DNA of 64,000 bases, from NCBI GenBank assembly GCA_002633005.1, contig NMRA01000139.1, positions 220,712 to 284,711 of the forward strand. The letters are read 5' to 3'. The DNA comes from Phoronis australis. Lineage: Eukaryota > Phoronida > Phoronidae. The notes below the pieces were generated by a model. It saw only the letters and a list, made by a program, of their open reading frames with translations, was not told where the DNA came from and ran no database searches. The position numbers were made by a program, and so were the translations under genes. Below, in pieces: positions 36,245-47,221 of the stretch; positions within the stretch are counted from its first letter, which is position 1; the number at the start of each line of letters is the position of its first letter.

Positions 36245-36624
36245 GGCCTTTCATACAAACATTGACATGCCGATGTTTTGGACAGTGTTGGTGGGTAACA
36301 ATTGTTAATGTCGGTCCTGGATCGAAGTTAACAGCACAAGTTAACTTCACAATATAAGTGGATTTAACCGATGAGCATCAATGCTTCGTTGGCATACGAA
36401 CAGACATCTTCGATGCATTGGAGTTATCAGCACATGTTGCAATGTTGCCGTATTACTTGCTTACTACAAACACTTATTTTCATTTCTTACCTGACCATAA
36501 ATATAACATACTTCAATTTCTAAAATAATAAGCCGGCATCGATGATTCACACATGAAACAATGACAACTTCGGAGACCGCTAACTACTGAAGCAGGTACT
36601 GGAGATAAGTTGGTATGAAAAGGC
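36245..36624 (+). mobile_element. ~500-bp TIR element family, copy 3 (internally deleted)
   Basis: Left end GGCCTTTCATACAAACATTG, right end GATAAGTTGGTATGAAAAGGC; the interior keeps GATCGAAGTTAACAGC and CTTCGGAGACCGCTAACTAC motifs of the family. 380 bp against 488 bp for 54338-54825. Confidence 0.75.
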
Positions 36625-36872
36625 TTATGCTGCTGCTTACAGTAATAAAATTAGTCCGTCTCGTTACTACTCAGATCAGAAATGAATTCTTGGGCTTTGA
36701 GAAGAACTGACAAGTCATTATAGCTGCATATCAGACCCATTAAGTTGCTTGTCACCACAGCTTAGTTTCAGTTCAAATGCAGTGCAGCTGGCAAGGGAAT
36801 TCCCTGTCATTTATTGTTTTAACCAATTTCAGATTCAAACAAATGATAACAAGAGCAACGCAGAGCGTTGAA

Positions 36873-38254
36873 ATGCGCCCACAATTGCCCCGCAAACGGT
36901 ATCCTTCTAGGGTTGTTTATTGGTACCATAAAGTGGCCAGTAGAGGGCATATATGTAGTATGTTGTACTTAGCAAAATGGAAAGGCATGGTCATTGTCTC
37001 CTCAATAGGCTAGGGGCAAAATGTGAGAAATCTTCATAATACAAGCAAGCACATCCTATACACCAGTTGCTTAAAGCACCACAGAAACATAGAATTAAAA
37101 ACAAATTTACCAACATACGAGATTAGCACAGCATTAGAATGCCAGAAACAAATTTCTACTTGGAACTTTTCCGTCATAGTCACGAAGTAACACAAAGTAT
37201 ACACCTGAAGACCTATGAAAATACAGAGGTCAATGTAAAATACTAAAATTGCCACTAGAGGCATACCGGTAGTCAGAGTCATCCTAAAGTCGTCATCGTC
37301 CGTTGCCAACATCACATAAATACACTTGCTAAATTTAGTAAAGATCCTGCAAATGGTTTGGGAGATACAGCCATGGGCGCAAAAAAAACAAAACTGCCAC
37401 TAGGAGGCGCCACAGTAGTTGAAATCGTCGGAAAATCATCGTCGACTGTCCTCTACATAGTAAGCATATACACGCCAATTTTCACAATCATCCGTTGAGC
37501 GGTTTGGTTGATAGAGGGGTGGACGCACAAAAACAGACTCGAAAACACTAAAATTGGCCACTAGGTGGCGCAAACTATGTCAAATCCATCTGAAAACGGG
37601 AGGATAGCGTCATCTCACTAATAGGTGCCTACATACCAAATTTCATGAAAATCCGTTGAGGACTTGTGAAGATACAAAGGTAAGCGTAAAAAAATTAAAA
37701 TTGCCACTAGGGGGCACACCGGTAGTCGGATCCGTCCAAAAGTCGTCATCTTTCGTTGTTAACATATATAAATATATTTACACAATTTTGTAAAGATCCT
37801 GCGAACGGTTTAGAAGATACAGCCATAGGCGCAAAAAACAAAACTGCCACTAGGAGGCGCCACAGTACTCGAAATTGTCGGAAAATCATCATCAACCGTC
37901 CTCTACATAGTAAGCATATACATGCCAATTTTCACAATCATCCTTTGAGCGGTTTGGTTGATAGAGGGGTGGACGCACAAAACACATACCAAATTTCATG
38001 AAAATCCGTTCAGGACTTTTGAAGATACAAAGGTAAGCGTAAAAAACTAAAATTGCCACTAGGGGGCACACCGGCAGTCGAATCCGTCCGAAAGTTCGCA
38101 CATGCCGTCCCATTCATGAATGGAACATATGTGCCAAATTTCATGAACGTATGTCAAAGGGTTTTGGAGATAGAGCAGCGGACGCCAGACGCCGCCCGGA
38201 CGGAGGGACGGAGATGACGGCATAATGCGTCCACATATAAATATGTGGGCGCAT
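36873..38254 (+). mobile_element. tandem-core element, pearl/Helentron-like
   Basis: Perfect 11-bp inverted termini ATGCGCCCACA (36873-36883) and TGTGGGCGCAT (38244-38254) enclose about seven monomers of roughly 145-160 bp. Each carries CCAAATTTCATGAAAATCCG or CCAATTTTCACAATCATCCG, then a GATAC/GATAG motif, then TTGCCACTAGGGGGC. CAACGC-AGA-GCGTTG forms a perfect hairpin just outside the left end (36856-36870), and CCACATAT-AA-ATATGTGG (38231-38248) one at the right end. Tandem core, subterminal inverted repeats and terminal hairpin are the layout of molluscan pearl and DINE-1-type elements, which depend on Helentrons. No coding capacity. Confidence 0.7.
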
Positions 38255-38539
38255 AAAAATGGATGGTGATGCTTTGAAAAAGAAAGTTGATGATTTAACA
38301 TCAGAACAGGGTCTGTAAGGGCTTTAAATACAAACCTAAGCGTTCTTAAGACCTTTTGATTCGTAAAGTTCAACGACTAATGAAAGAGGTAAACTGATAA
38401 ACATTAGTTTAAAGCTACAATTTATCCAGTTAAGCTGACGCAAAAACAGAAATTGAATTTGGGACAAAAATAATGGCAAAAAATGCCACATTTCAAATTT
38501 CCAAAGGACTCGCCGTTGCAAATGCGTAAAAGTTGTTAG

Positions 38540-39010
38540 TGTCACGAATTTCCGTAATAATGTATTGTTTTTGTTGTGACACTTCGCCCATCAGCTGATT
38601 CATACTGACTGGAACCAGATGTGTCTCAGCTCAAATGTCCAGCCATACGTCACAGACAGTTTGTTTACTACAGAGTTCCTTCAACTCCAGAATTGGTTAG
38701 TAACAATCTGCCTTATTTGGTCTAGCTTCCTTGTGACGTCGAATCATTTATAAGAATTGTTTTGTATTATAGTTTAGTCATTTCCTTAGTATTAGCCCAC
38801 GTGTCATAGTTATTTTGTCAATGATTGTGTATATAAATGACTTGGAGTGCAGAATAAAATCAGTTGCCATTTATTCAGCACAACGACACGACTTGTTATT
38901 TGGACAGGTTCACTGCTGAACTGTCTAGTTATCACCACTGTGTATCTACTGACACTGCGAGGCAACTCACACGGCGAACCCCTATACTACGTAGCCAGAA
39001 TTTCCCCACA
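38540..39010 (+). mobile_element. solo LTR of a retrotransposon, 471 bp
   Basis: Begins TGTCACGAATTTCC and ends GAATTTCCCCACA (TG...CA), flanked on both sides by GTTAG (38535-38539 and 39011-39015), a perfect 5-bp target duplication. TATATAAA at 38830-38837 and AATAAA at 38853-38858 sit where an LTR promoter and R-region signal are expected. No internal retroelement sequence adjoins, so recombination has left one LTR. Ty3/Gypsy or BEL type is likely from the 5-bp duplication. Confidence 0.85.
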
Positions 39011-39019
39011 GTTAGGTAC

Positions 39020-40840
39020 TTGCAAAAAGCAAAGTAAATTGATCGGAAAGCTTATTTTTGTAGAAAATGAAATTTCCCGTTTGCAATGTTGTGTCCCAAA
39101 CTGAAGAATTTTTACCGCAGGCCATTTCCTAGATCATAAAATTGATCGCGTAATATTCCTTTTCATGATCAGATTCTATATCTGTTACCAACAAGAAAAT
39201 CAAGCCTATCAGTGACGCACGAAAACGCTTCAGAGTTTATTGGGGTTGACCTACTAAAACTACGAATTTAAATATAGTTTATGTATGCATTGACTGTGAC
39301 TTGAGTTGTCTGCTCATAAAGCAACAATTCAAGATCGGATGAACGTGGTGTTTTTTAACCCCAAAGCGCTTTGGTTAAGAAATGAACATTGACAGCAGCA
39401 AAATGCCTGTACAAAAGGTATGGGTTCTCACGAGACACTGTTGGTAACTATGGAAGAGCAAAGAAAAAGTACTCAAACAACAGCAGCCATGCGTGCTATG
39501 AAGAACAAAAGTACGGTTAACAGGCAACTACTCGAGAAGAACTGACTTAAAAATCGATGAGTTCATTTGCAGTTAATTTACATGAAATAGTACAACCTCT
39601 GCTTTGAAAGAAATTCATATTTGACATGGCCATTGTTGGCTTCATCAATTCCACTGAAACTTGTGAGACGGAAGAAACATAGTAGCAGGCATTTGTAAGA
39701 GTTATTGACAACTCGCTTGCAATTAGAAAAAAATCTTACCAATTTCAGACAAAAATAATTGACAAACAGTGCCGTTTTTTCATGTTTCAAGGGAGACGTT
39801 GTTGAGAATTTGAGCACTGTTTCACAATATCGCCTGTTGGTCGCTATAGCAGAGAACTTGAACATGGAAACTATTCGATACCTAAGTAACACAAATTTTT
39901 CACGGAAAGAACCTGGAAATTTTGACTACCATGTTGTTTCGTAAATTGGTGACTTTGCCATAGTTAACTTTCATTACATGCCAAGTTTACAGTATATTCA
40001 TTTGTACATCATAAGGACATTGCCACTCTTACTGCGGTATCTTGTAATTCTTATTTTATGAAAAGGGATTTTTATCCTCCACACTATCCTCGTACCAAAT
40101 GGGCTTGGAGGAAGATATTCAGTGTACAAACAATAAAATAACAGTACTGTTTTGCAACGGTGTATTTTTTCATTAGCCGCTGATGACAGGCTACATATCT
40201 CACTTGAAGGCTACAAACGATCCAGAACCATAGTTGCATGTCTTATTTAAAGGCAGTAAATTACCCAGAAACCGCACTGTTTACTCTACAAAATCTGGGG
40301 TCTTGTACAGTACACAAAGATGTGTTGTAACTTTAGGTTTTTTTAAACAGACTAACGAGCAGTAACTTTTGATGTCAGTCTGTATAAAGACTCAGTAAGA
40401 CAAACATTATACGGTTACATGATTGAAGCTAAAGCGAAGCAAGCCCTAAGGTAATATGGAATCAAAACTGTTAGTGCAGCAGGTAGTTTTGTTGACGTAC
40501 CTGTTGGCAGAGCACAAGTGACTCATCAAAAGGCTATCATGGGTTAAGTGGCGCTAGACTAAGAGATAATGAAAATATTTTTATAAACCCCAGGAAGAAA
40601 AACTTGCAGGGAAACAATTCATGGAAGGAGAAGATATCAGATATTGACAGGGATCTATGGAGTTATGATGCTCACACGTGACGCTGCATTTGGTTCATAC
40701 GCTCCTAAAGCATGGCATTAGCCTTACTTATCTGAAGACATTACTCCATATGACCAACAATGCAATTTTGATAACAGTTTTCAGACTGTTTTACCTGAAG
40801 TTACAAACCAAGGTTATCGGTCTTTTAGAGAACCTTTTCG
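39020..40840. other. no gene recognised
   Basis: AT-rich, with a stretch (39733-39900) weakly resembling 20437-20580. Nothing codes convincingly. Confidence 0.35.
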
Positions 40841-40894
40841 CATAATGTCAAACATTTGACCAAAGTTATAATATACCAAAAGGTAATTTTATGC

Positions 40895-41110
40895 ATTGAA
40901 CACTTTCCTAGATCATTTACGGTATGCCAGGACCAAATGCTTTATGACCTTTCCAGTCATATAGACTTCTTGGTATTTCACAAGCTACCTGACAGGAACT
41001 TGTTACACTCCAGACACAAGTTGAAGTCCTTTCTTATAGTGCAAAACTACAAGAATTTGTTTGCTTTCAAGCCAAGTTTTCATGAGCAAAATTTGTCTGT
41101 AAAACAATCA
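40895..41110 (+). pseudogene. possible non-LTR retrotransposon fragment (C-terminal end)
   Basis: The frame reads FPRSFTVCQDQMLYDLSSHI, then a run ending HKLKSFLI. This resembles the common C-terminal end of CR1/Jockey-type reverse transcriptase ORFs (RSFTV..LWN.L..HI.....FKHKLKSFL). It is short and degraded, so the match is suggestive only. Confidence 0.35.
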
Positions 41111-41189
41111 TGAAATCAAAAGTATCTGAGCTGCAACAAAAATTGCTGTTGAAAAACCACAATAGTAAAACATTTTTTAAAAAGTTTAT

Positions 41190-41560
41190 GCTTTCAAAAA
41201 TGGCCTATGAAGTCTCTGCTCAATTTGTTTATTGAAAAAAGCTACTGTACACAGTACTCAGTTATGGGCCAACAAACTGACTTTAGAGAAAACATGTGCA
41301 AGACTAATTCTGCAAATTTTCAATTCTACATAGCTCAAAAGAACACTTCACCACATTCCTACCCGGCTAACATATGAAGAATTGTTAATTCCTTTACAAT
41401 TAAATGCTGAGGAGAAAGCAACCATTTTGATGAAGGCTTTATCTAATATAAACTAAGTCTGGTTATCAACCACAACACTAACCAGTGGCAATGCACGCAG
41501 AGATTGCTCCAGAAAATGCGGATAAGACAGCAGTTTTACAACTAAATTTTTGAGACCATT
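41190..41560 (+). pseudogene. possible non-LTR retrotransposon fragment (thumb region)
   Basis: Peptide pieces QLWANKLTLEKTCARLIL and TRLTYEELLIPLQLNAEEKA, then TILMKALSN, follow the order of the region after the RT core in CR1/Jockey-like elements (VWG...LQKRCARLI...L.WLP...R..Y....L..KALN). Several stops break it. It lies downstream of the 40895-41110 piece although it belongs upstream in the protein, so the two are separate or rearranged fragments. Confidence 0.35.
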
Positions 41561-42263
41561 TCAAAATTAAATCAAAACATTTGATCATCGCCACTGGATG
41601 AAAGGGGTTATGTTCCGGTAATGATCGCATTACCCAAACAGTGCTCAATTTACCTCTGTGACAGGGGAGATAATCTTAATTATTCCTGCTCAATTACTTC
41701 AATCAGGATGTAAATGCGCACATGCCAAGTGGAGTTCAAATCAAACAATTCTGCCTTGATATGGTTTCGGAAAACATTTGTAAACAAGAGCTGACCAGCA
41801 ACACTAGTCACATACGATAAAATCTGAAGGACTAGAGAAATTCAATTTTCAAAAGTTTCCACAAAAGTAGGTCCAAACAAAAGTCTTTATCATTTTCAAA
41901 TTCTACACCATGGCATCATCAGACAAGGTGAGAAATCATTGGCATTAGCAGTTATTTTAAAAGCCTTTGTCAGATGAAAAATATAACAGTCAATTTTTGG
42001 CAATTATTTTTAACAAAATAGATGAAACTTTATAACATTAATTTTTCTAGATGTCAAAGTAAAAACATCCATGTAGCCACAGGTAAAAATCGCCATGGAG
42101 ATAAATCAAAGGATTCTCCCAGCGACAGGCACACTTACCAGTTACTAAGCCTCAACCACAGCATATGCCATACAAACAGCACAAGCTGTAGGGCAATAAG
42201 GAACACTCTTCCACAGTGGCAAGCACTGTGAATGGATGAAGTTACATGACTTCTCATTGATTA

Positions 42264-42332
42264 CTGGAGCCAAGTAACATTTGAACATTCTGATTGGTTG
42301 GAAAGTAACATTTGGGCATTCTGATTGGTTGA
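42264..42332. repeat. 33-bp direct repeat x2 with CCAAT-like motifs
   Basis: Two copies of GTAACATTTGRRCATTCTGA followed by TTGGTTG and AAAGT. Confidence 0.85.
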
Positions 42333-42387
42333 AAAGTGCATATCACACAGCTCCATCTATACACCTCAATGTAAATAAAAATTTTTC

Positions 42388-42440
42388 TCTCCTCCCTCCC
42401 TCCGTCCCTCCCTACCTACCTCCCCTTCTCTCTCTCTAAA
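42388..42440. repeat. polypyrimidine low-complexity tract
   Basis: CTCCCTCC/CTACCTACC/TCTCTCTCT repeats; almost pure C and T on the plus strand. Confidence 0.95.
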
Positions 42441-43759
42441 GAAATGTCTTTGACATACCAGGCATATAGCTACTACAACAACAATACACTAATAAATCAA
42501 TCTATTCCATAAATGCTCCTGTTTTGCAGCTTACATATAGGATAACACCACCTCAAACTAAACAAAACAAGTGATTCACAACTTTCCCCACCACCATATG
42601 TTTACACAGGTCCCCTGAACACTGAGGCACAGGAAACATGTGCAACATGCCCACACACAGATTTCTGCCCTTGTTAAGAACATCCTTTCACAGGAGCAAT
42701 CTCCTTCACAGAGAGGGTTGATAAGGCAATAAGCAGCCAATGCTGTTTTGCAATCCATTTCCTTTCGTCGCAGTTAAAGCCTAGAGGCAAAACCTCTGAG
42801 CTAACTCATTTTAAAATTTATTACATTAATTTATGATATAAATTACACTGACAATAGCTTTATGTCAAGAACAACACGATTCGTAGATATTTTTAGCAAA
42901 AATTGGGACATTTCCTCATGGTTTTAAAAATATTTAAATCTTCAATGTCACACATACAGTGCCAATAAAAGTAGGATATGATTTCCTGTATCGACATCAA
43001 TCTAAATTATTCAGAAAATGACACCAAACTTGCAATATTAGCATGAACTTCGTGTCAGAGTCTGCTTTTAAGTAAAGATATAATTTCAGTAAAAACTTTT
43101 CGTCATATAACCAGAGCTCAAATTTGAGTGCGCATTTCTACGACAATGGGGCAGTCTTTCAAATGATGGCGTTAATATAGTCAGTTTCCAGTCTAAATCC
43201 TAGCTGTACTTAAGTACCACAAACCTCTAAAAACAAAATATCCAATACTAGAATAAACAGTATGACTTACCCTAAAAACAACACCAGTGGTCTAAAAAGC
43301 GCCCCTGAGGCAATACTGACGGAGAGTGTAGGGTAAACAAAACACCTACTGTCAGTTGGCACTCACCATATGGCACCACCCCCCCATCCACAACCTTCTT
43401 TCTCCAAGTAAACCTGCTAGGAATGCATATGTCACAAGACACATTGATGAGGCGCACATAAGGCAAAAACATTAGTAGTTGCATTAGATAAAATTTATCC
43501 AGACAGACCAAGTGTTCCTAAAGGAGTCAGCTCTGTTTCCTCATCACCTAAATGCTTTTAAACAAAATTTATGTAAAATGTGTTCACTCTGGCAGAAATT
43601 GAATAATGCGAAAATAAACGAAGCCCTCTAACAGTAACACCTGCTGTATGTCCTTTCAAGTAAATGGCTTGGCCTGTAATGTACTGCTAGCTTGGCTATA
43701 TACAGTGCAGGCATCATCGTCAGTTTTGTGGCATGTCAAATCATCCACCTAATACCCCG

Positions 43760-44275
43760 TCATACTGGAGGTGCGGTGCCACTACGGTGCTTGTACGGTA
43801 TAAACTGCAGTGGCACCACCATGATCGCCGTGGTTAATTCGCAGTAGTCCTGCCCGTGATCGCGGTAGCACCGTGGAAAATTGTCCAACAGCGGACCTTC
43901 GCAGTGGCAAGGCAGAAACTTTGAACATGTTCAGAACTTCCGCAGTGTCACCGCGGGTTGAGCCAATCCGCGTTGGGATCGCCACGACACCGTCATGACC
44001 GCCGTGGCACCGTACAAGGACTGCAGTAGCACCTCCATCACCACCGTGCTTCCGCAGTACAACCGCCGTGTAATCACCAAAAACAGACTGGCAACAGTAC
44101 GGCGATCCCGTTGCGGTTCTACTGCGGTTATGGCGGTGCTACCACGGTACAACCACAGGAGCACTGCAGGTATAGGGGTGATCTTACGGCGGTGCCACTG
44201 TGTTCCTACGACGGTGTTATTGAGGTGCTTGTAAGGCAATGGCGTTTCCACTGAGATGCTTGCACGGTGCTACTG
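43760..44275. repeat. left subterminal repeat array of the Harbinger element
   Basis: About 500 bp of degenerate short motifs in both orientations (GCAGTGGCACCACC, GCGGTGCTACCACGG, GCCGTGGCACCGTA). Matching motifs fill 46885-47200 at the other end. Such arrays may bind transposase or the Myb-like partner. Confidence 0.8.
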
Positions 44276-44380
44276 CGGACCCATTTGTAGTATAAAAACT
44301 TTGTTTTTCTGCTTAATTTTCAGTGTTCTAAGAATCTTTAAACAGTTCAGATCGACAGCAAGTATTGAAAGCTCAACAGA

Positions 44381-46476
44381 ATGACAGATAATAACAGAAA
44401 TTTGATTGTCATACAGCAGTTTCTGCATGCGCAGCCACACCAGGCAGAATATGAGCCAGCAATGATTGCCCTGATGCGAAGAAGACGAGCAAGACGAAGA
44501 TGCTGGGTGAGACCTTGGCTGGGCGATGTGAGATGTGCGCAGTTTGGCCACTACAACCAGCTTATGGTCAGGCTCAGAAGAGGATCCAGCCTCGTTCCAG
44601 AATTTCCTCAGCTAGATGTTTGGTGAGCTACTTGCCAGGGTTGGACCACGTGTCACAAAGGCAGGGCTCAACACTAACGGTTGCCCGATTGCCCGTGCAC
44701 ATGTAGTTTTTGCGTCGGGCAAGCGGAATTTGAAAAGTACTTGTCCGATGGGCAAGTTAAAAAGCTGGCCGCATAGGCAAGTAGATCCTAAGATTGTCTG
44801 CTCGACATTTGCTCCAAAATAACGAACCCCGACACAAGCCTAAATACCGTCGAAAAAGTCCCTGTGGCCGTCAAAGAAACTCCGGTTTTCGAATGAGCAC
44901 CGAAAGGAAAATAGAACGAGTGTGATGCAGCGCGCACAGATGACGCCCGCGGTCAAATCCTTTCGATTCTCTGAACGTGAATAAGTTGTCACGTGATACT
45001 ACTGATCGTCTGCACTCTGGCAAAACGTCCAAACAAGGAAGCTGTCCAGGCCTGTATGGCATTGCTTTAGTTGCTAAAAACGAGGAAGAATCAAAGCAAC
45101 AATATGAAACGAAAAGAGTGCGGGGATGGGTTCCGTCATGGGAAATTAGGTTTCCTGGCCTGCGAGACAGTGAACAAGGGATAACGTGTGATTTCTACCC
45201 AAGTAGGCCTACAGCTGGAAGCACCGCGTTCGTCGGCGGATTAAGTCATACAGATAAGCGCAAAAGCTAAAAAGTGAATGCTTGACCACATATTTTCTAC
45301 ACCACACAGCATTTTTAAAGGCCTGGTATTTATTCAGGTGGAATTCCAAAGGAAATTCTTATGAATTCCCGGCTCCTGGTGGCAACTCCCGAAAGAAGAG
45401 GAATACGGTCTTCAGGATTGTCGCTCTGAAGGGTGACTTTTTCGCGGTCTATTTTTCAAAAATGTAATTATTTATTGAAAATAAAAGTATATGTGGCATT
45501 TTATAAGTTAAAATTTGATTTTAATTTAATACAAGGTACCGATGACCAAAACCGTGCAAGATTTTTAAGGATAGCAAATATTCAAATTCAGGTTAAGCAA
45601 CAACTCAAGTTTAATGAATTGAATACACTGTAGTGTCTAGAGTTCATGTCCTAGCTCATTTCGGCGCCTGTGAACGTGAGACAGTGGTTCAGATACCATA
45701 GTTACTGTTCTTATTTGTCTCTGTAGTGTTTTGACACACCTTATAAGTAAATGTTCTGCAAGAAGAATCGTTAAAAACATAGCAACTCATGTATACAGCA
45801 TGCACAACACAAGAGGAGGCTCAGCACAGGCAGCCCTACCGTAACACATTACCTAGGTGTGCACATGCACGGTGCTATTTGGGATTGTACTTGGGGCAAG
45901 TGAATTTTTTATTCGGGCAAGTAAAAGTTTCAACTACTTAAAAAGCTAATGTCGAGCCCTGCAAAGGACACCAACTACAGAAAGGCCTTGCACCCAGAGA
46001 CGAAGCTGGCTGCAACTCTTCGCCACCTAGCGTCTGGAGACACATATGCGAGCATGAAGCTACATATGCAGGTCCCAGCAAACACACTAGTTGTGCTAGT
46101 CAAAGAAGTCTGCTAGGTCATCGTTGAAGCGTTTAACGGCGAGGTGATGCAGAGCCGTACGACCCAAGACGAATGGAAAGGTGTAGCTGACAAGTTTGAG
46201 CAGCGCTAGAACGTTCCCTATGCCTGTGGGGCTCTGGGTGGACGGCACGTCGCAATTCACAAGCTGCCCAGCAGTGGAAACTTGTTCCACAATTATAAAG
46301 GATTCTATTCAGTGGTGTTGATGGGGCTTGTTGACGCCGATTACCTCTGGATAGATGTAGGTGGAGATGGATACATGTCTGATGCGCGATACCATACCAG
46401 CAGGAATGCTACTGGCCTATCAAGTCTAGATGACTGCTCAGCCCACGCTGAGTCCTTCTTCACCTTATTTTTATGA
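44381..46476 (+). pseudogene. Harbinger transposase (HARBI1-like), broken
   Basis: The N-terminal part (44381-44625) has RRRRARRRCWVRPWLGDVR and FGHYNQLMVRLR, the usual Harbinger start. A frameshift near 44620 leads to ELLARVGPRVTK, where the hAT-like element enters. The frame resumes at 45962 with KDTNYRKALHPETKLAATLR and HLASGDTY, then has TAG at about 46112 and 46207. In the catalytic region GALGGRHVAIHKLPSSG stands where GALDGKH is expected, so the first DDE aspartate is lost. NYKGFYSVVLMGLVDADY follows, with two residues missing before LWIDVG. Four or more independent lesions make it dead. Confidence 0.88.
44662..45961 (+). mobile_element. hAT-like element inserted in the Harbinger transposase, 1300 bp
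   Basis: Ends CAGGGCTCAACACTAACG and (reverse complement of the right end) CAGGGCTCGACATTAGC; CAAAGG flanks both sides (44656-44661, 45962-45967). The subterminal GGGCAAGT motif recurs near both ends. Inside (about 45110-45250) a frame reads GWVPSWEIRFPGL..GITCDF.., recalling the BED/TTF-type zinc finger of hAT transposases, with the second cysteine replaced by tyrosine. hAT elements normally give 8-bp duplications; only 6 bp match here. Confidence 0.75.
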
Positions 46477-46747
46477 GCATTGAGCTTCTTGTTATAAAGC
46501 TCCGGATGGTCACATAGCCAGTCCGCCATGGCCTCCTCCTCATTCAGATCAGTACGGACTTTTTATGCTTTGGTTGGCCGACTATGGACTGGTGGTTAGA
46601 CTCCGTAGCATCTTCAGCACCAGCAGTCCCATCATAGTGCTCATCATGTAAAGACTCATCATCTGCAGATGTTGGAGTAGGTGTCCTCTTGCTGGCTTTC
46701 CTGACTCCGACAGTCTGTCCTGTTGTAGCATGTTCCGGCCGCATCAC
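46341..46747 (-). pseudogene. Harbinger Myb/MADF-like partner protein, broken
   Basis: On the minus strand RTDLNEEEAMADWLCDHPEL, then YNKKLNAHKNKVKKDSAWAE and LLVWYRA, is the N-terminal trihelix-like domain of the DNA-binding partner encoded by Harbinger elements, which brings transposase to the nucleus and the ends. Stops and frame changes separate it from the S/T-rich piece 46544-46747. It is convergent with the transposase, as in many Harbinger elements. Confidence 0.7.
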
Positions 46748-46884
46748 TTATAAGTGATAGTAACAGTGACAATAACAACAGTAATAACAGTAGCAACGTT
46801 CTCAGCAAGAACAACAATGGGAAAGAATTCGACCGAAAACCACCTCTCATACATAGCCGCTGCGCGGACGTCATGGCGTTGTCC

Positions 46885-47205
46885 TGCTGTTGCAGCGCCC
46901 CCGCAGTAGCACCACAGTAGTACCGCCATCCCCGCAGTGGCACCAGTCACTGGCCCCGCAGAGTTGCCACCAACACCGCAGTCCTGCTGCCAATGATTGT
47001 CGTGGCACCACCATCAATCCGCAGTGGTAACTCAATGGGATCGCCATGTTCTGGAGACACCGCCGTGGTTCTGCCTTGGTTCCTCAGTGGCACCGTGAAG
47101 AAAAACACATGTGTGACTGGTAGAAGAAAACTATGAAATACTACTGGCGATGTCACTGCGGTGATGACGGTTTTGACCAAAAACCGTAGTGGCACCGCAC
47201 CTCTG
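46885..47205. repeat. right subterminal repeat array of the Harbinger element
   Basis: CCCGCAGTGGCACC, CCGTAGTGGCACCGC and similar motifs repeat, mirroring the array at the left end. Confidence 0.75.
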
Positions 47206-47221
47206 GTGTAACGGGGTTTAA

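Larger units (their letters stand above)
43753..47218. mobile_element. Harbinger-type DNA transposon, degraded, 3466 bp
   Basis: The left end TACCCCGTCATACTGG(A)GGTG pairs with the right end, whose reverse complement starts AACCCCGTTACACCAGAGGTG; both continue CGGTGCCACTACGG. TAA flanks both sides (43750-43752, 47219-47221), the 3-bp duplication typical of Harbinger elements. It carries remnants of both expected genes, transposase on plus and Myb/MADF-like protein on minus. The ends hold dense CGGTGGCAC-type repeats. A 1.3-kb hAT-like element (44662-45961) splits the transposase. Confidence 0.88.

Noticed and set aside
43271-43304. 34-base minus-strand segment with good acceptor and donor (ALFRPLVLFLG)
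   Set aside because: Too short, and the next downstream candidate at 42138-42184 gives a stop in the required phase.
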